DNA of 64,000 bases, from positions 124,001 to 188,000 of the forward strand of contig JASPKZ010000426.1 in assembly GCA_030220185.1 (NCBI GenBank), read 5' to 3'. Origin of the DNA: Diploptera punctata. Its lineage: Eukaryota > Arthropoda > Insecta > Blattodea > Blaberidae. Below the pieces are notes generated by a model. It saw only the letters and a program-made list of their open reading frames with translations. It was not told the origin of the DNA and did no database searches. Both the position numbers and the translations under genes were made by a program. Shown in pieces: positions 10,511 to 22,365 of the stretch (position 1 is the stretch's first letter; each line of letters starts with the position of its first letter).

Positions 10511-11639
10511 AAATTTTATACTACTGCAAATAGGAGGTCCTGTCCCTTGAGGCGAAGACCAATCCCTCAAGTAGGAGATGAACCACCTGCCTATCAGCCC
10601 CCTACACATGTAAGGAGCCCATTAGGGCCTGTACAAATGGTATCAATACCGAATTCCCTACCACTATCAATTACAGAGTTGGCTAACACGAATCAGGAGA
10701 ACCCCATGGAAACAGAAAAAGGAGTACACATATCCCGTCTACCTGAAGCAAGCAGGGCATATTTTTTTTCACTACCAATGAGTTAAATAATACACGACGT
10801 AATCCTAGCTTGATTAAGGTAAATAACAATGGTGGACGAAATAAGATAAGAAATATGCATGAAATCCTAGGCTGAAAACTTAAAATATCCATCAAAATCT
10901 AATCGGGATTAAAAGGAAATTTAAAACACAACCTATTATTGGAACATATCACCATGAAAACACAAGTATAGTATACACTTTAAAAACAAAAAAAAATGGG
11001 TGAGGTTACACTAAGACCTAGAGACTTGAGGATAATATTAACAATACATAAAAATCTTTAAATAAAGCAAGATTGTAATAAGTAGATTAAAAACATGCTC
11101 GGAGATGTCGGATCCACATGGAGGGAATTAAAGGAAACTGAACGTATTGATAGGTACATAGGGACAGATATAGAGACAGTTACATAACTGCGTTACTTCG
11201 TGAACCACAGCTTTAGCTTTTCGAGCATGCGGCTCATTCTTTTTGTTACTTAGTGTACCTTCAAATGCACAAAGACTTATTATGATAAACGAAGAGAAGA
11301 ATCCAAGTGAAATGGAATACCGAGTGAGATGCGAATTTGATAACAGTAAAGGAAATAAAACTCGTGATGCCAGAAATCTGTGTGCGGGGAATGCACGGCA
11401 TGCTGAATAGTGTGGTGTTCAAAATGTGTTGAAACTCGACCTACATGACTATTCAAACATTACACTGTACACAATCAACTTGAAATAAATATTTTGTTCT
11501 GTTAAGTTTTCCAGCTTGAAGCGAACTCTTAGTTTGTTACGTTTCTTTAAATATTCTAAATGCATTAAAACTAGTGATTTATTTAGTATATAATTCTTTA
11601 CAAATAGCTAACTGACATCTTAGTCTTGTCAAACAAAGG
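10511..11639 (+). other. Gypsy 3' flank, possible cytoplasmic tail or LTR; nothing firm
   Basis: An open frame at 10547-10786 is rich in Pro and polar residues and could be a cytoplasmic tail or noise. An A-rich/G-rich run near 10988-11005 (AAAAAAAAATGGGTGAGG) could be a polypurine tract. I found no copy of the following sequence in the 5' flank, so the 3' LTR is not proven. The rest is AT-rich without recognisable content. Confidence 0.35.
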
Positions 11640-11649
11640 TGTATAACAT

Positions 11650-11733
11650 AATATAAAAAAATATAATACAATGGGTCAAAATGACCGCCCGTCCTAATAG
11701 GTAGACTGCTTTACTCAGTCCTTCTAGTGTTAA
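11650..11733 (-). mobile_element. Possible piggyBac-like terminal repeat ending in TTAA
   Basis: Read on the minus strand, TTAA at 11730-11733 is followed by CACTAGAAGGACTGAGTAAA and then GGGCGGTCATTTTGACCC. TTAA target sites and GGTCATTTTGACC-type motifs are typical of piggyBac ends. Only one end was seen and no transposase, so this is a weak call. Confidence 0.35.
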
Positions 11734-12059
11734 ATTCCGCAACTAAAAACAATAAGCATACAATTTTATAGATTTTGTTGCATTTAAGTTGTGTTAAAGT
11801 GCGTAGGTAAATATATGGTCTTTTCCACCCGATCCTTTTTCAGAAATACACAAGTCGTATTATCTGAAGGAATCTTTGGAAGGAGAGCCTTGGTTCTTTT
11901 ACAATTTCTAGTGACATATATATCATAATCTGTGGTAGTTGTAATTGCCCAATAGTAATTCTGTCGCACCACGTAAAGTAAATTTTGAATCTTCCTCGTG
12001 TTAGGTCCGGTTGTGCCAAAGAATATAGTGAATTCCATTCAAATGTCAGATCTGTTAAA
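11734..12059. other. Unassigned segment with an 84-codon minus-strand ORF
   Basis: A minus-strand frame at 12038-11784 has no domain I recognise. It lies between the possible piggyBac end and the BEL element. I would not call it a gene. Confidence 0.3.
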
Positions 12060-12162
12060 TGTTCTTGCAGTCAGGGGAAAATGATTTGATTTCCTAAGTA
12101 CTGAAATTTTATTAGATAAATTAATAATCCATGATCGCAAGGATTGTGATACCAAGGTCGCT

Positions 12163-12900
12163 ATGGATGACTCAAGTCTTAGCAGTTTAATAAACTATAA
12201 TGAAAGTAAAGCACAAGCTCTGGAAATGCACAATTTCAAAGAAAACTCTTCTGTCCCAAGCCCAGGTTTAACAATGACCAGAGGATTAGTAAACACTTCT
12301 CAGTATCAAATGATGCTTTTTTATATTGTAATAACTCAAACCAAGGAGTTTTTTCGCTCCTGTAAATCCATAGCTATAAACATTAAAATAGAAAATAAAT
12401 TTCTTTAAATCCAATAACTCATGATTTGTTTTGCTAAGCTCGCGATACTCATACTGGTGGTATTCAGATAGGCGGTAAGTCTAGTTCTGTTTCTAACAGC
12501 AACAATAAGAATTTAATTTCATTGAAATCTTGCAATGTTTCAAAGATTAAGTTATGTTGTCTACAGTCTAGTCAAGGTTAGGAATGGATCTGGAAAGTTA
12601 ATAACTGCCAGAGCTATTCTAGACATTAGATCACCTGAGTCATTTATAACTTCTAACCTAACAAATAAGTTAAATTTGCCATTTACTAAAACTAATTTCA
12701 AAGTATCAAGTTCTAATAATTCTAACGCTTCAAATGTCGTTAAATCTTGCAACTCGCAACTTTATTGCCAAGATAAGTCTGTCATGAATGCTAATTGTGC
12801 TATTTTTAAATATTACTGGCTCAATACCTCGATTACCTATTTATACTCGCTAGTGGATTATTCCAAGAAATTTGCGACTTGCAGATCCATATTTTTTTAA
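12163..12900 (+). pseudogene. BEL/Pao gag end and aspartic protease remnant
   Basis: The first frame (12163-12408) starts DDSSLSSLINYNESKAQALE and may be the end of gag. A His/Cys-containing stretch near 12420-12470 could be the zinc knuckle. The frame at 12535-12900 reads VKVRNGSGKLITARAILD and then SFITSNLTNKLNL, the layout of the BEL/Pao retropepsin (DUF1758 type). The catalytic Asp is present, but the Ser-Gly after it is replaced (LDIRSPESF), so it would be inactive. Confidence 0.75.
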
Positions 12901-13007
12901 AACTGGTATGGTTGATCTATTATTAGGATCTTGAACTTTCTTAGATAGCATCCTTGGAAGCCCTATTGCAAAGAATGGTTATCTAACTATTTTACCAACC
13001 CGATTAG

Positions 13008-13435
13008 GTGTTATTGTTGGAGGTCAAGTACCTTCACATTGCATTAAGTAATTGTGTAATTCTGTTTGTTATTTTACTAAGACTGATGTCATTGATAGGA
13101 ATGTTTGCAAGTTTTGGGAACTTGACAAGCTTAATGAAATCCCACAAACTAAAGAGCATACATTTTGTGAATGCCATTTTGTCGAAAACACTTTTAATAC
13201 TGAGGAGGGTTCCTGTCAGATTACAAGTCAGTATTGGTAACATATACAAGTCTGTTAAAGGTATGAGTTTTTAATTAACTCTAATCTTAAACTGTATTCT
13301 CATTGTTCAGAGTTTATGAAATAATATAGGGAACATGGAGCCTATTTCCAGTCAAATATGGAGAATTTTACATTTCTCATCATGCAGTCTTAAAGACTTC
13401 ATCTACTACTATTACTACTACTACTACTGCTACTG

Positions 13436-13490
<55 letters not shown>

Positions 13491-14895
13491 AAGTAGAGTT
13501 GTTAGTGCTCAATCTAATAATAATTTCTGAGTTAAATATATATTGTGTTTAGGACCTATTGTCCAAGATGACCGATTTTCAATTATGATTCGGTTTCGAA
13601 AGTGTGAAATTGAATTATAGCTTACATCGCTAAGATGTATAGGCAAGTTATGCTTTATTATGACATTAGAAAATTACGTGAGATTGTGTGGAAAAAATCA
13701 ACACAGGATTTTCTACAATCCTACTAACTTACCACAGTAACTCATGGTACTCTATGCACTAGTTTGAGAGCATCTTATTGCCTAGTTTAACTTGCTAACG
13801 AAAATAAAGACAATTTTCCTATTGCTTGGCAAACCTAGCTTAGTAGTTTTGATATTGTTGATTTTATAGTACTCCTTTATGAATAATTCACTTAATTATT
13901 ATCTATTCGTTGTTTTCTTATCAGGAAATGTTTCTCCAATTCTCATGAAATAATTCAAAATATTGAACCTGCATTACACATAATTTGAATGACAATCCTC
14001 TTGATGGAAATGTAGTTAAATTATTACATATGTCTTGGAACTCTTTACAAGATACGTTTCACTTTCCACATCATTTAAAACCAATAAATAGTTTACTAAG
14101 CGAAACTTATTTTTGTCATTTCAAGTATTTTTTTCCCCTTTAGCAATTTTAACCCCTTCGATCATTAAATGTAATATTTTATATCATGTGATGATATTGT
14201 GCCTTTAAATATTCAAGAATAATGGTAATGCGTATCTAATGGTATATTTTCATTGAAATACTTGTAGATTGATAGAAAACTATTTTTTCTCCCATCACAA
14301 CTAGAATTGAAATTCACAGTTTCTGTGATTCTAAACACTTCTGATTTTAGTGCTTGCATATATGTTATGTCTATTTATGATAATGGAAAAATCTATGTTT
14401 CATTAATTGCATCTGAATCTAGAGTTTGCATCTATAAAGCAAAGCACTTTACCGCTTCTCGAACTCTGTTCAGCGATTTTCCTTGTTCGGTTCTTAAATA
14501 TCTTGGATTGAATAATAGTAATTCTATTTATTTGTGGAGTGACAATAATATTCCTTCATTGGTTAAACACAACTTTTTCTAAACTTAATGTCTTCGTTGC
14601 AAATAGAATTTCTAAAATTCAAGGAACTTCTGAAGTGCAATGCTGGCGTCATGTGCCTACTGACAGCAATCCTGCTGATCTTTTAACTCGCGGTATCTTT
14701 GCCAATGAGTTGCTTTCTGTTGATTTATGGTGGCATGGCCTACAATTTAGATTTGAAGATTTAATACATATTCCATTGTTCAAGTGTAATGATTTTGACT
14801 TACCTGATATCATAATTGAAGTTGGTTTTAGTCTTTTGTGTAACAGTGTCACAAATACTATCAATTCTGAAGTATTGACATTTGATGTCAATTAA
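13008..14895 (+). pseudogene. BEL/Pao reverse transcriptase and RNase H remnant
   Basis: CKFWELDKLNEIPQTKEHTF (13100-13160) is the conserved block before the BEL RT. HHAVLKTSS (about 13378) leads into RT but is followed by a (CTA)n expansion. LGPIVQDDRFSIMIRF (13553-13600) and MYRQVM (13636) are palm motifs. The catalytic Asp-Asp box is not readable. From 14307 an RNase H-like block (NTSDFSACIYVMSIYDNGKIYVSLIASES, in parts) and WSDNNI are seen. QCWRHVPTDSNPADLLTRG (about 14637-14695) closes the domain. Many stops and frameshifts make this a fossil. Confidence 0.8.
13402..13491 (+). repeat. (CTA)n trinucleotide microsatellite within the BEL RT
   Basis: About 30 CTA repeats with a few GCTA variants, starting just after codons reading Leu-Lys-Thr-Ser-Ser and ending before AGTAGAGTTGTT (Arg-Val-Val). 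RT codons flank it on both sides, so the repeat grew inside coding sequence. Confidence 0.97.
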
Positions 14896-15140
14896 TTTTT
14901 AAACACATTTTCTAATCTTAATACACTTAAGATATAATTTGCTTATGTTAATAGATTTTCCTAAAGACAAGTTACTGTCTTCTCTTACAGTATATTAAAT
15001 ATATTTAATTTAGGAATCTTATTCATCTCATTCAGATAAGCGAATATTCTGACGAAATTAATTGTCTTTCTAAAAACAAGAATCTTGCTTCATCAAGAAA
15101 ATTAAAGAATCTCTCAACTTTTGTAGTTGGAAATGGTATA

Positions 15141-16156
15141 TTGAGGTTAGGTGTACGTCTCAAAAATACAGATATTAATTTTTATAGTAAACATAACATT
15201 ATTTTAACTGAAAAACATTATTTTACACAGCTATTGATAAGGAACAAACACATTAAGTTACTTCGTGCTGGTTATCAATTTGTTTTGTACTCCATTCGTT
15301 CTAGATTTTGGATTCCTTACTGTAGCAATTTAATCAAGAATTTACTTAGATCTTGTATTGTTTGTTTAAAGCTCAAGAAAGCTCACGCCAACCAGCTGAT
15401 GCGTCAACTACCTGCTGCTAGGGTTTGTGTCTTATTCCCATTTGAAATCACTGATGACGATTATTGTGGTCCTATCCGAATGAAAGTTGGTGGTCACAGA
15501 AGTAAGACAATCACTAGAGCTTACATAGCTTTGTTTGTTTTCTATCCGCTAAGTGTATTAACCTTGATATAGTTACTGATCCATCTACAGAAACATTTCT
15601 TGCTTGTCGAAGATATATTTCTCAAAGAGGACTTCCTGAAATATTAAGCAATAATGACATTAATTTTATTGCAGCAGCCGCCCAACTTAAGACATTTTTG
15701 TCTGTTTTAGATACTGTTTATTCGAGCTCCTCATATGGGTAGTCTATGAGAGTCCGAGGTAAAATGCGATTAATCTCATTTAAATACAACTATTTGTCTT
15801 TTATTATTGAACTATGAAGTGTACAATAATCTCCTTTGCCAAATTGAGACAGTTCTAAACTCTCGGCCATTTTGCGAGATATTCAACATATGCATCAATG
15901 TTTTTGGAGATCATGTACGAACGACAATTTGCTCAATCTTCTACAAAGAAATAAATGGTATAAGAAGCAACTCAACTTGAAAAATGGACAATTAGTTACT
16001 GTCATCGAGGACAATCTTTCTCCCTTCTGCTGGCGCACTGGACGCATTATATTTAATATTTCTCCAGGAGAGGAAAATTTAGTGAGTGTTGCTACCATTA
16101 AAGTGGCTCCAAATAAAACGATTGATCGCCCTAATGTGCAGCTTTATTATCAATAA
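15141..16156 (+). pseudogene. BEL/Pao integrase remnant
   Basis: The zinc module has His residues in EKHYFTQLLIRNKHIKLLRAG and the pair in RSCIVCLKLKK. The catalytic core begins FEITDDDYCGPI (first Asp), and the frame ends at 15570. The next frame (15570-15760) gives FLACRRYISQRGLPEILSNN. The second catalytic Asp there appears to be Asn (SNNDINF). After stops, the C-terminal region (15830-16156) reads FWRSCTNDNLLNLLQRNKW and LSPFCWRTGRIIFNISPG, typical of the BEL integrase end. It would insert element DNA. The substituted Asp and stops exclude activity. Confidence 0.82.
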
Positions 16157-16309
16157 ACTGAAGATTTTCATTTAAGTGTTTTTGTCAAAACTATGATGAA
16201 AAACAATGTGGGGTAATTAATATTCAGATAAAAAACTTAAAGAGTCCTTAATATTATTGATCATTTAATTTAATAATAGTTCGATTACCCTCCATATTAT
16301 CTTTACCTT

Positions 16310-17815
16310 GTCGTGGTGGAGTGGCTCGAGTGCTTAAATGATCCTGAGAGCTCTGCCGGCAGTAGCATTGCTGCCGATAGGGTTACCCATGCCGGACTGG
16401 TCGAAAGTGATAAGCCAGACGAAAAAAGTACCTTGGTCGAAAGAGTGACAATCTTTCACCGTAAAAATACAACCGTCAAGAAATGCGGACATGGGTTCAA
16501 CTGGGGTAAAATTTTCCGGAGATCAAATAGTCCCCCATTCGGTTATCCGGGCGGGGACTACTTCAGGGAACACATGCCAAGGGCTCAAACACAGGGACAT
16601 GTCCCTACGAACATGGAATGTTAGGACTTTATACAATAGCGGGGCACTACAGATAGAAACGCGGGAATTAGATAAATCGCCCTCGGATATACTCGCTTTA
16701 CAGGAAGTTAGGTGGCAAGGAGAAGGTAGTAAGGAATCAGGAAGCTTTGCATTATACTACGGGGGTGCAGAAAGACCTGCATTTGGAACGGGTTTTTTAG
16801 TAGGAGGAGAATCCTATCCGCTATCCGAGATATAAGTTTGTTAGTGATAGGATATCATACATAATTCTAAAGGGGTAAACGACATGATTTTATAATTATA
16901 AATGTACATGCCCCCACAGAAGATAAAGATGACCAGTTCAAGGATGAGTTCTATGAAGAATTAGAATGCTTATTTGATAGACTTTCACGATATCATACGA
17001 AAATTGTTTTAGGAGATTTTAATTCAAAAGTGGGGCGGGAAAATATATTCAAACCAACAATAGGAAAATTCAGTCTTCATGAAGACAGTAACGACAACGG
17101 GGTTAGATTAGTCACATTTGCCACATCGAAGAATCTCATTGTTAAGAGCACAACATTTCAGCATAAGGATATTCATAAATACACTTGGACGTCCCCAGAT
17201 GGAGAAACTCGGAACAAGATCGATCATGTATTAGTGGGATAAACGCTGGCACAGTAGCATCATCGACGTTTGTAAATGTACATGCTCCCACAGAAGATAA
17301 ATATGACAAGATCAAGGATGAGTTCTATGAATAATTAGAATGCTTATTTGATAGCCTTTCACAATATCATATGAAAATTGTCTTAGGAGACTTTAATGCA
17401 AAGTGGGGGCGGGAAGATATATTCAAACCAACAATAAGCAAATTCAGTCTTCATGAAGATAATAACGACAATGCGGTTAGATTAGTCACCTTCGCCACAT
17501 CAAAGAATCTCATTGTTAAGAGCATAACATTTCAGCATAAGGATATTCATAAATACACCTGGACGTCTCCAGATGGCGAAACTCGGAACCAGATAGATCA
17601 TGTATTAGTGGACAAACGCTGGCACAGTAGCATCATCGATGTTAGATCAGTTAGAGGGACATACCGCAATTCGGATCATCATCTGGTCAGGGTGAAAATC
17701 AGACAACGGCTAACGCCTATGAGAGGAACAAACGCTAAAGATGATTCTGTAAAATTTGAATTAAAAAACTTGAAAAATGATGAAATGCGGCAACAATACC
17801 AAATCAAAATTGCTA
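16310..17815 (+). mobile_element. RTE-like LINE, 5' part with endonuclease domain
   Basis: The piece begins near 16310 with a leader (CTTGTCGTGGTGGAGTGGCT). Frames at 16313-16624 and 16491-16835 lead into an apurinic-type endonuclease: TWNVRTLYNSGALQIETREL, ALQEVRWQGEG (catalytic Glu), YYGG and GTGFLVGG. IVLGDFN then gives the Asp/Asn pair, and IDHVLV and SDHHLVRVKI (catalytic Asp-His) close the domain. It belongs to RTE/BovB-like non-LTR elements. An internal duplication (see 16900-17643) and stops break it. The RT domain that should follow is absent, because a CR1-like LINE in opposite orientation begins at 17816. Confidence 0.85.
16900..17643 (+). repeat. About 374-bp tandem duplication within the LINE endonuclease
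   Basis: AAATGTACATGC at 16900 recurs at 17274, and the match runs to ACGCTGGCACAGTAGCATCA near 17255 and 17625. The copies differ at roughly a few percent of sites (IFKPTIGKFSLHED against IFKPTISKFSLHED; GKTIDH region Lys/Gln). The domain half containing GDFN and IDHVLV is therefore present twice, with a stop at the junction. Confidence 0.9.
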
Positions 17816-20686
17816 ATAGATTAGATTAGATTAGATTAGATTTATTTAGCCTGGTGGAGTTAAGGCCATGTGACCTTCTCTTCCACTCACCAGGACAAAT
17901 ATATATTACATAAGAATATAACAATCTTAATTAACTCTAATATTAAACACTAAGTAAAAATTTGATCAAAAGATAATATCTAATATACATATTACGATCT
18001 ATAATACAACCAGTTAATATTAGTTAAAATTAAGACTAAAACTAATAATAAAATGTATACAAGCAAGACATATTAAATTGTCCCTGTCTAGTGTATATAA
18101 AAAACAGGAAAATAATGAGATATAGAAAACTAATTTTACGATTATACAATATTTAAAACAAAACAAATAAAAATATTTGTTATTCTTAATATTATTTACA
18201 TAAATAATTAAATATATTAATATTGCTAAAATAATACTATCAGTGAGGTGTATAAGTTAGTTTGTTATTAAATAGTTATTTAGTTTGTTTTTGAAGGATG
18301 TTATAGTTTGACAGTCTCTGACATAGGGTGGAAGGGAATTCCATGTTTTGGTAAGTGACACAACCGTAAAAGATAATGAATAATATACAGTGTGATGGGG
18401 AGGGATATAAAGGACAATGTGCTGATGGGATCGAGTGTCAAGATTATGTGTGTCGGATAGTCTGATGAAGCGGCGTGATACGTGATAAATAATTAGGCGA
18501 TGATGTGTGAAGTATTTTATAGAGAAGGGATAGAGAATGGACAGTTCTACGATCTCTTAGACGAAACCACGATAATTGTTCCAGGGACGGTGTAACATGG
18601 TCAAATTTGCGAATACCACAAATAAAACGTGCGCAAAAATTATGAACACGTTGAAGTCTTTGAGTGGAAATAATATTTAAGTCTGTAAAAAAGAGTGTCA
18701 CAATAATCAAAATGGGGCATTGCAAGTGTTTCTACTAACATTTTCCTAAGGGCGAATGGCAAACAATTTCGTACACGATTTAATGAATGTATTATTGAGA
18801 AGACTGTTTTGCATGTATGGTTTATTTGTGTATTCCAATTTAAGTTTTTGTCAATAAATACTCCTAGAATTTTTACTGTCTCACTAAAAGGGATTTGAAC
18901 TCCGTTTAGTGACACATGCGAAACTGTGTTTAGGTTGTAGATAATAGTCTCTGATGATCCATAATGATTGATTGTGACTTTGTAGGATTTAATTGCAGTC
19001 CATATTTAACTGTCCAAGTCATTAGTGAGTCAAGATCCTCGTTAATTTTGGCAACAGCGTCATTTAGTGAATATTTGTCTGTGTGGATGTAGATTTGCAT
19101 GTCGTCTGCAAATAAATTATGTTTGCAATGCTTTAGGGAGTTAGATATGTCATTTATGTAGATTGAAAAAAGCAAAGGTCCAAGTACCGAACCCTGTGGA
19201 ACCCTAGCTTTACGGAAGGACCAAGAAGAACATAATGTATGATTTCCTATAACAGATTGCTGGCGCTCATGAAGGTAGGAATTGAACCATTTCGTGGCAC
19301 TATCAGAGAGTAAGAGGTTTTTAAGTTTATGCAACAATAAGTCCAAGTCTACCGTGTCGAATGCTTTACTAAAGTCCAGTAATGTAAGAATGGTAAGTTT
19401 TCGATTATCAGCAGCTTCGCGTATGTCTTCGCAAATATTTAGTAGAGCAGTATTTGTATTGTGTCCTGTCCTGAAGCCTGACTGAAATTGATCTAGAAGG
19501 TTGTAATCATTTAGGTATTCAGTCAGTTGTTTATGGACTAATCGTTCCAGAGCTTTTGAAAGAGTAGGTAAAAATGCTAATGGGTCGAAAGTCGTTCGGG
19601 GTTGAGGGCGTTTTAACTTTAGGCAGTGGACGTACGAGGGCTTGTTTCCACAATGAGGGGTATGTAGAAGTTTGTAGTGAGGAGTTAAAAATATGAGTTA
19701 TAGTAGGTAGTATAGCTGCGATTATTTTATTCAGTAAAGTAATATTTATACGGTCAGTTCCTTCTGCTTTGGTTTTTATTCGCATGATGGCTTTCTTTAC
19801 GTCGTAATCTGTAACATATGAGAAGTGGAAATGTTCTCTGTCGGATTGATTTGTCAGTGATAATTCATTTATTGTTTGTTCTTTATCCTTTGGAGTAGTA
19901 GTTATAACTGTGAAGTGATTATTGAGTGTGTCCAGGGAAACAGGTAATTTGTCTAACTGTGTGTCTTTTCTCCCAATTCCCATTCTATTCAAGTTTTTCC
20001 AGATTTCTGAAGTATTGGTATCTGTTAGGCTGTATAAATGTCTAAGTTTGGCGTTTCTTATAGCCTGATTTGTCTTGTTACGTAACTGTTTATATTGAGT
20101 GAGATTTGTGTCTGTTTTGTCAAGTCTATATTTCTTATGTGCTGCGTCTCTATGAGTCATCAAGTTACGAATTGAAAGAGTCATCCAGGGTGCAGGGCGT
20201 CGTTTCACGAGTTTAGTTTTTAGTGGGGCGTGTCTGTTGTATAATTGTAGTATAAAGTCATTTAGTGTCTCAACTTTTTCATCTACAGAATGCTGCGTCC
20301 ATATTGAATGCCACGGCATCTGCATAGCTCCTTCAATTAGGGCTGCATTGTCTATATGTTTTAAGTCTCTATACGTAATAGTCTTTCGAGTCGGTTTAGG
20401 GCACTGCAGTGAATATGCTAAGAATATAATATAATGTGCTGATATTCCCGGGGCTGGCAGTTGCCCGTGAGTAAGTACTCTGTCTGGATTATTAGTTGCA
20501 ATTAAGTCAAGTAACGTCTCAGAGTGATGAGTGTGATATGTAGGTCGTAGGGGTAGGAGAGTCATAAAACAATCCTGGAACGTAGCCATCAGTTGTTGTG
20601 TATGTCTGTTATCAGTGTCTAGTATTTGAAGTACTGGAATCTTCAGATGACAGTATGGCAAACGAAGACGAAACTGATATAAATAA
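17816..20686 (-). mobile_element. CR1-like LINE, 5'-truncated, with (TAATC)n 3' tail
   Basis: On the minus strand the element runs from about 20686 (endonuclease C-terminus) to a 3' UTR ending CCTTAACTCCACCAGGCTAA. A pentanucleotide tail follows at 17816-17841 (GATTA repeats on the plus strand). The same 3' motif with a different tail ends the second copy at 44425. Coding is broken into frames at 20736-19531, 19346-18930 and 18915-18444. The 5' end abuts RTE-like sequence, so it was inserted into that element or beside it. Confidence 0.9.
18444..20686 (-). pseudogene. CR1-like endonuclease/reverse transcriptase ORF2 remnant
   Basis: The N-terminal remainder has the endonuclease end (LLDLIATNNPDRVLTHGQLP). 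In GISAHYI the catalytic Asp before His is Ala. A linker and RT follow: VRPLPKVKTPSTPNDFRPIS, then (after a frame change near 19550) SKAFDTVD-type sequence around 19340-19400. RVPQGSVLGPLLFSIYINDI and the catalytic box FADDMQIYIH come next. The thumb and C-terminus include RRTVHSLSLLYKILHTSSP. The motif set places it in the CR1/Jockey-related group of non-LTR elements. The protein would nick target DNA and copy LINE RNA there. It is disrupted by at least three frame changes. Confidence 0.88.
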
Positions 20687-21250
20687 AGAATGGAAATGCG
20701 TGCTATTATGCATTGCAGAGACTCTTGATGTCCCAACTCCTTTCAAAAAACGTTAAACTGAAAATATATAAAACTATTATTCTACCAGTTATATTATATG
20801 GGTGCGAAACATGTACTCTTACTTTAAGGGTGGAAAGGATATTACAAGTATGTGAGAATAAAGTACTTAGGAAAATTTTGGGACCAAAGAGAGATGAACA
20901 GACAGGTGAATGGAGAAGACTACTTAACAATGAACTACATGGTCTTTATGGGAAGCCAGATATAATAAGAATAGTTAATTCTCGTAGACTGCGATTGGCA
21001 GGACCTGTTGCACGTATGGGGAATGAAATACTTGCATGGAAGCTTCCTGTAGGAAAGCCAGATGGAAAACGCCCAGTTGGTGGACCAATAATGAGGTGGG
21101 AGAATAACATTAACTATGATTTGAGGAAAGTAGATTATACAGGGAATGATTGGTAGGCATTAGCCCAGGATAGGGATGTATGGAGAGCTTATATCCGTGC
21201 GGCCATGGACCTACGGGTTCGATAGTGCCAGTGAGTAAGTAAGTAAGTAA
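20686..21250 (+). mobile_element. RTE-like LINE 3' end with (GTAA)n tail
   Basis: The frame 20713-21156 gives SQLLSKNVKLKIYKTIILPV, LRKILGPKRDEQTGEWRR and WKLPVGKPDGKRPVGGP, the C-terminal region of RTE-like ORF2. A premature TAG lies at 21154, after which LAQDRDVW-type codons continue. The element ends in GTGCCAGTGAGTAAGTAAG tail repeats at 21225-21250. Same family as minus-strand copies at 59170-60055 and 63172-64000. It could be the other half of the LINE at 16310-17815, but about 1.5 kb of RT is missing. Confidence 0.88.
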
Positions 21251-21681
21251 GACTCCTCCGTACCGTAGCCGATCAGTTTAAAGCATCCCTCATTGGCGTA
21301 GAGCTATGGGATACGAGTTAGTTTGAATACCCAATGACGAAAAACATTTTTAGTAGGATTTATGCATGGGTGTATGACCAGTGCCGTCAAACATTGTGAG
21401 AAATTTGGATAAACACCATGAGTAGGCACTTATCTTTAAATCGTTTTAACGATTGGCGACCCGACACGCAGACCACATTTCACCTCTTTCTGGGTGATTA
21501 ATTACCCTTATCCATGCTTGATACATGTGAATATGAGGCTAGCAGCCAGTACATATAGGGCAGACATATGATCAGTATGTAGAGTATCCCAGCTTTATAA
21601 TAAGATGGAACGGTACTTTTTGTAGCTTCCCAAATTCCTCAATGCGATATGCGGGCACTGGTCCCATAGACGTAAATTGAT
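21251..21681. other. Unassigned AT-rich sequence
   Basis: I see no gene, repeat copy or structure here. Confidence 0.4.
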
Positions 21682-21795
21682 CCTACTATACAGGCCTTAG
21701 GAGACCCTTGGTATAGTAGGAGGTTATTTGTCCCACTTTTCTAGGCAATCTGCACTTCATGTCAGCCTGTTTGTCAGCCCTGCGTGATACACTTA
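21682..21795 (-). mobile_element. SINE family 1, 3' fragment with terminal hairpin
   Basis: On the minus strand it reads CACGCAGGGCTGACAAACAG, then AGTGCAGATTGCCTAGAAAAGTGGG and AACCTCCTACTATA. It matches the 3' parts of the copies at 1-296 and 44255-44345. The last 39 bases (21682-21720) form a stem with perfect 9-bp arms (CCTACTATA / TATAGTAGG). Confidence 0.75.
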
Positions 21796-22189
21796 CGGAA
21801 ACATCATTACAAAATTTCTTTCCCTGTGGGGACTCCATGCATATATATTGCACAGTTATACGCGTACAGAGCTCAGAAGAACAGGAAGTAACATTTCTCG
21901 CAGGCAAAACGATATTTCACAATAGATCAGATATCACATGAATTGTTTGATCTCACGAAAAGTAGTTTTCTGATACATATACTATTTACTTGAAACTTGT
22001 TTTTACGGTAAACTCACAGCTAAGTCATTACGCCTTAGTTTACTACTGATATTACATAACTACACACATTCCGTTATAGCTAGTTTATCATTTTATTAAG
22101 TCTTACTTTTTTAACAACTGAAGTCAGTAGCGTACCGATTCAAATGTGTAGGTGAAAGACCAACCAATTTTCGTCAGGGAATTCTTTTT

Positions 22190-22365
22190 TCAGGCTTGAG
22201 GTTCTTCTAGGTGCCGTAAATCTACGATAAAGTACCCACAGCTCTACTTCTCTTCCGAAAAAAGCCAAGCTCACGATTTTTTATCTTATAATCCATCGAG
22301 ACCGGCCCGGTTTTATCTCGCGCACTTTGGAACGAGAGGGAGCAGGGTGACCACTAGTCTACCAG
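22190..22365 (-). mobile_element. SINE family 2, degenerate copy
   Basis: Minus-strand sequence shares GTAGACTAGTGGTCACCC (box-A-like), an eroded box B and ATGGATTATAAGATAAAAAATC with the better copy at 41497-41731. Orientation and order of blocks agree. Confidence 0.6.

Larger units (their letters stand above)
12060..16156 (+). mobile_element. BEL/Pao LTR retrotransposon, heavily decayed
   Basis: Successive short frames match BEL/Pao Pol in the right order: protease (12535-12740), the FWELDKLNEIPQ segment ahead of RT (13100-13150), RT (13300-14250), RNase H (14300-14890), zinc-binding and catalytic integrase (15140-15760), and the integrase C-terminus (15830-16156). Frames change every few hundred bases and stops are frequent. 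LTRs were not recognised. It sits directly downstream of the gypsy element on the same strand. Confidence 0.88.

Noticed and set aside
600..11600. LTR pair for the gypsy element
   Set aside because: No matching sequence seen between the 5' flank and the 3' flank; a computed self-alignment would be needed.
17814..17841. GATTA repeats as an interstitial telomere
   Set aside because: Insect telomeres are TTAGG; this run is the 3' tail of the minus-strand LINE.
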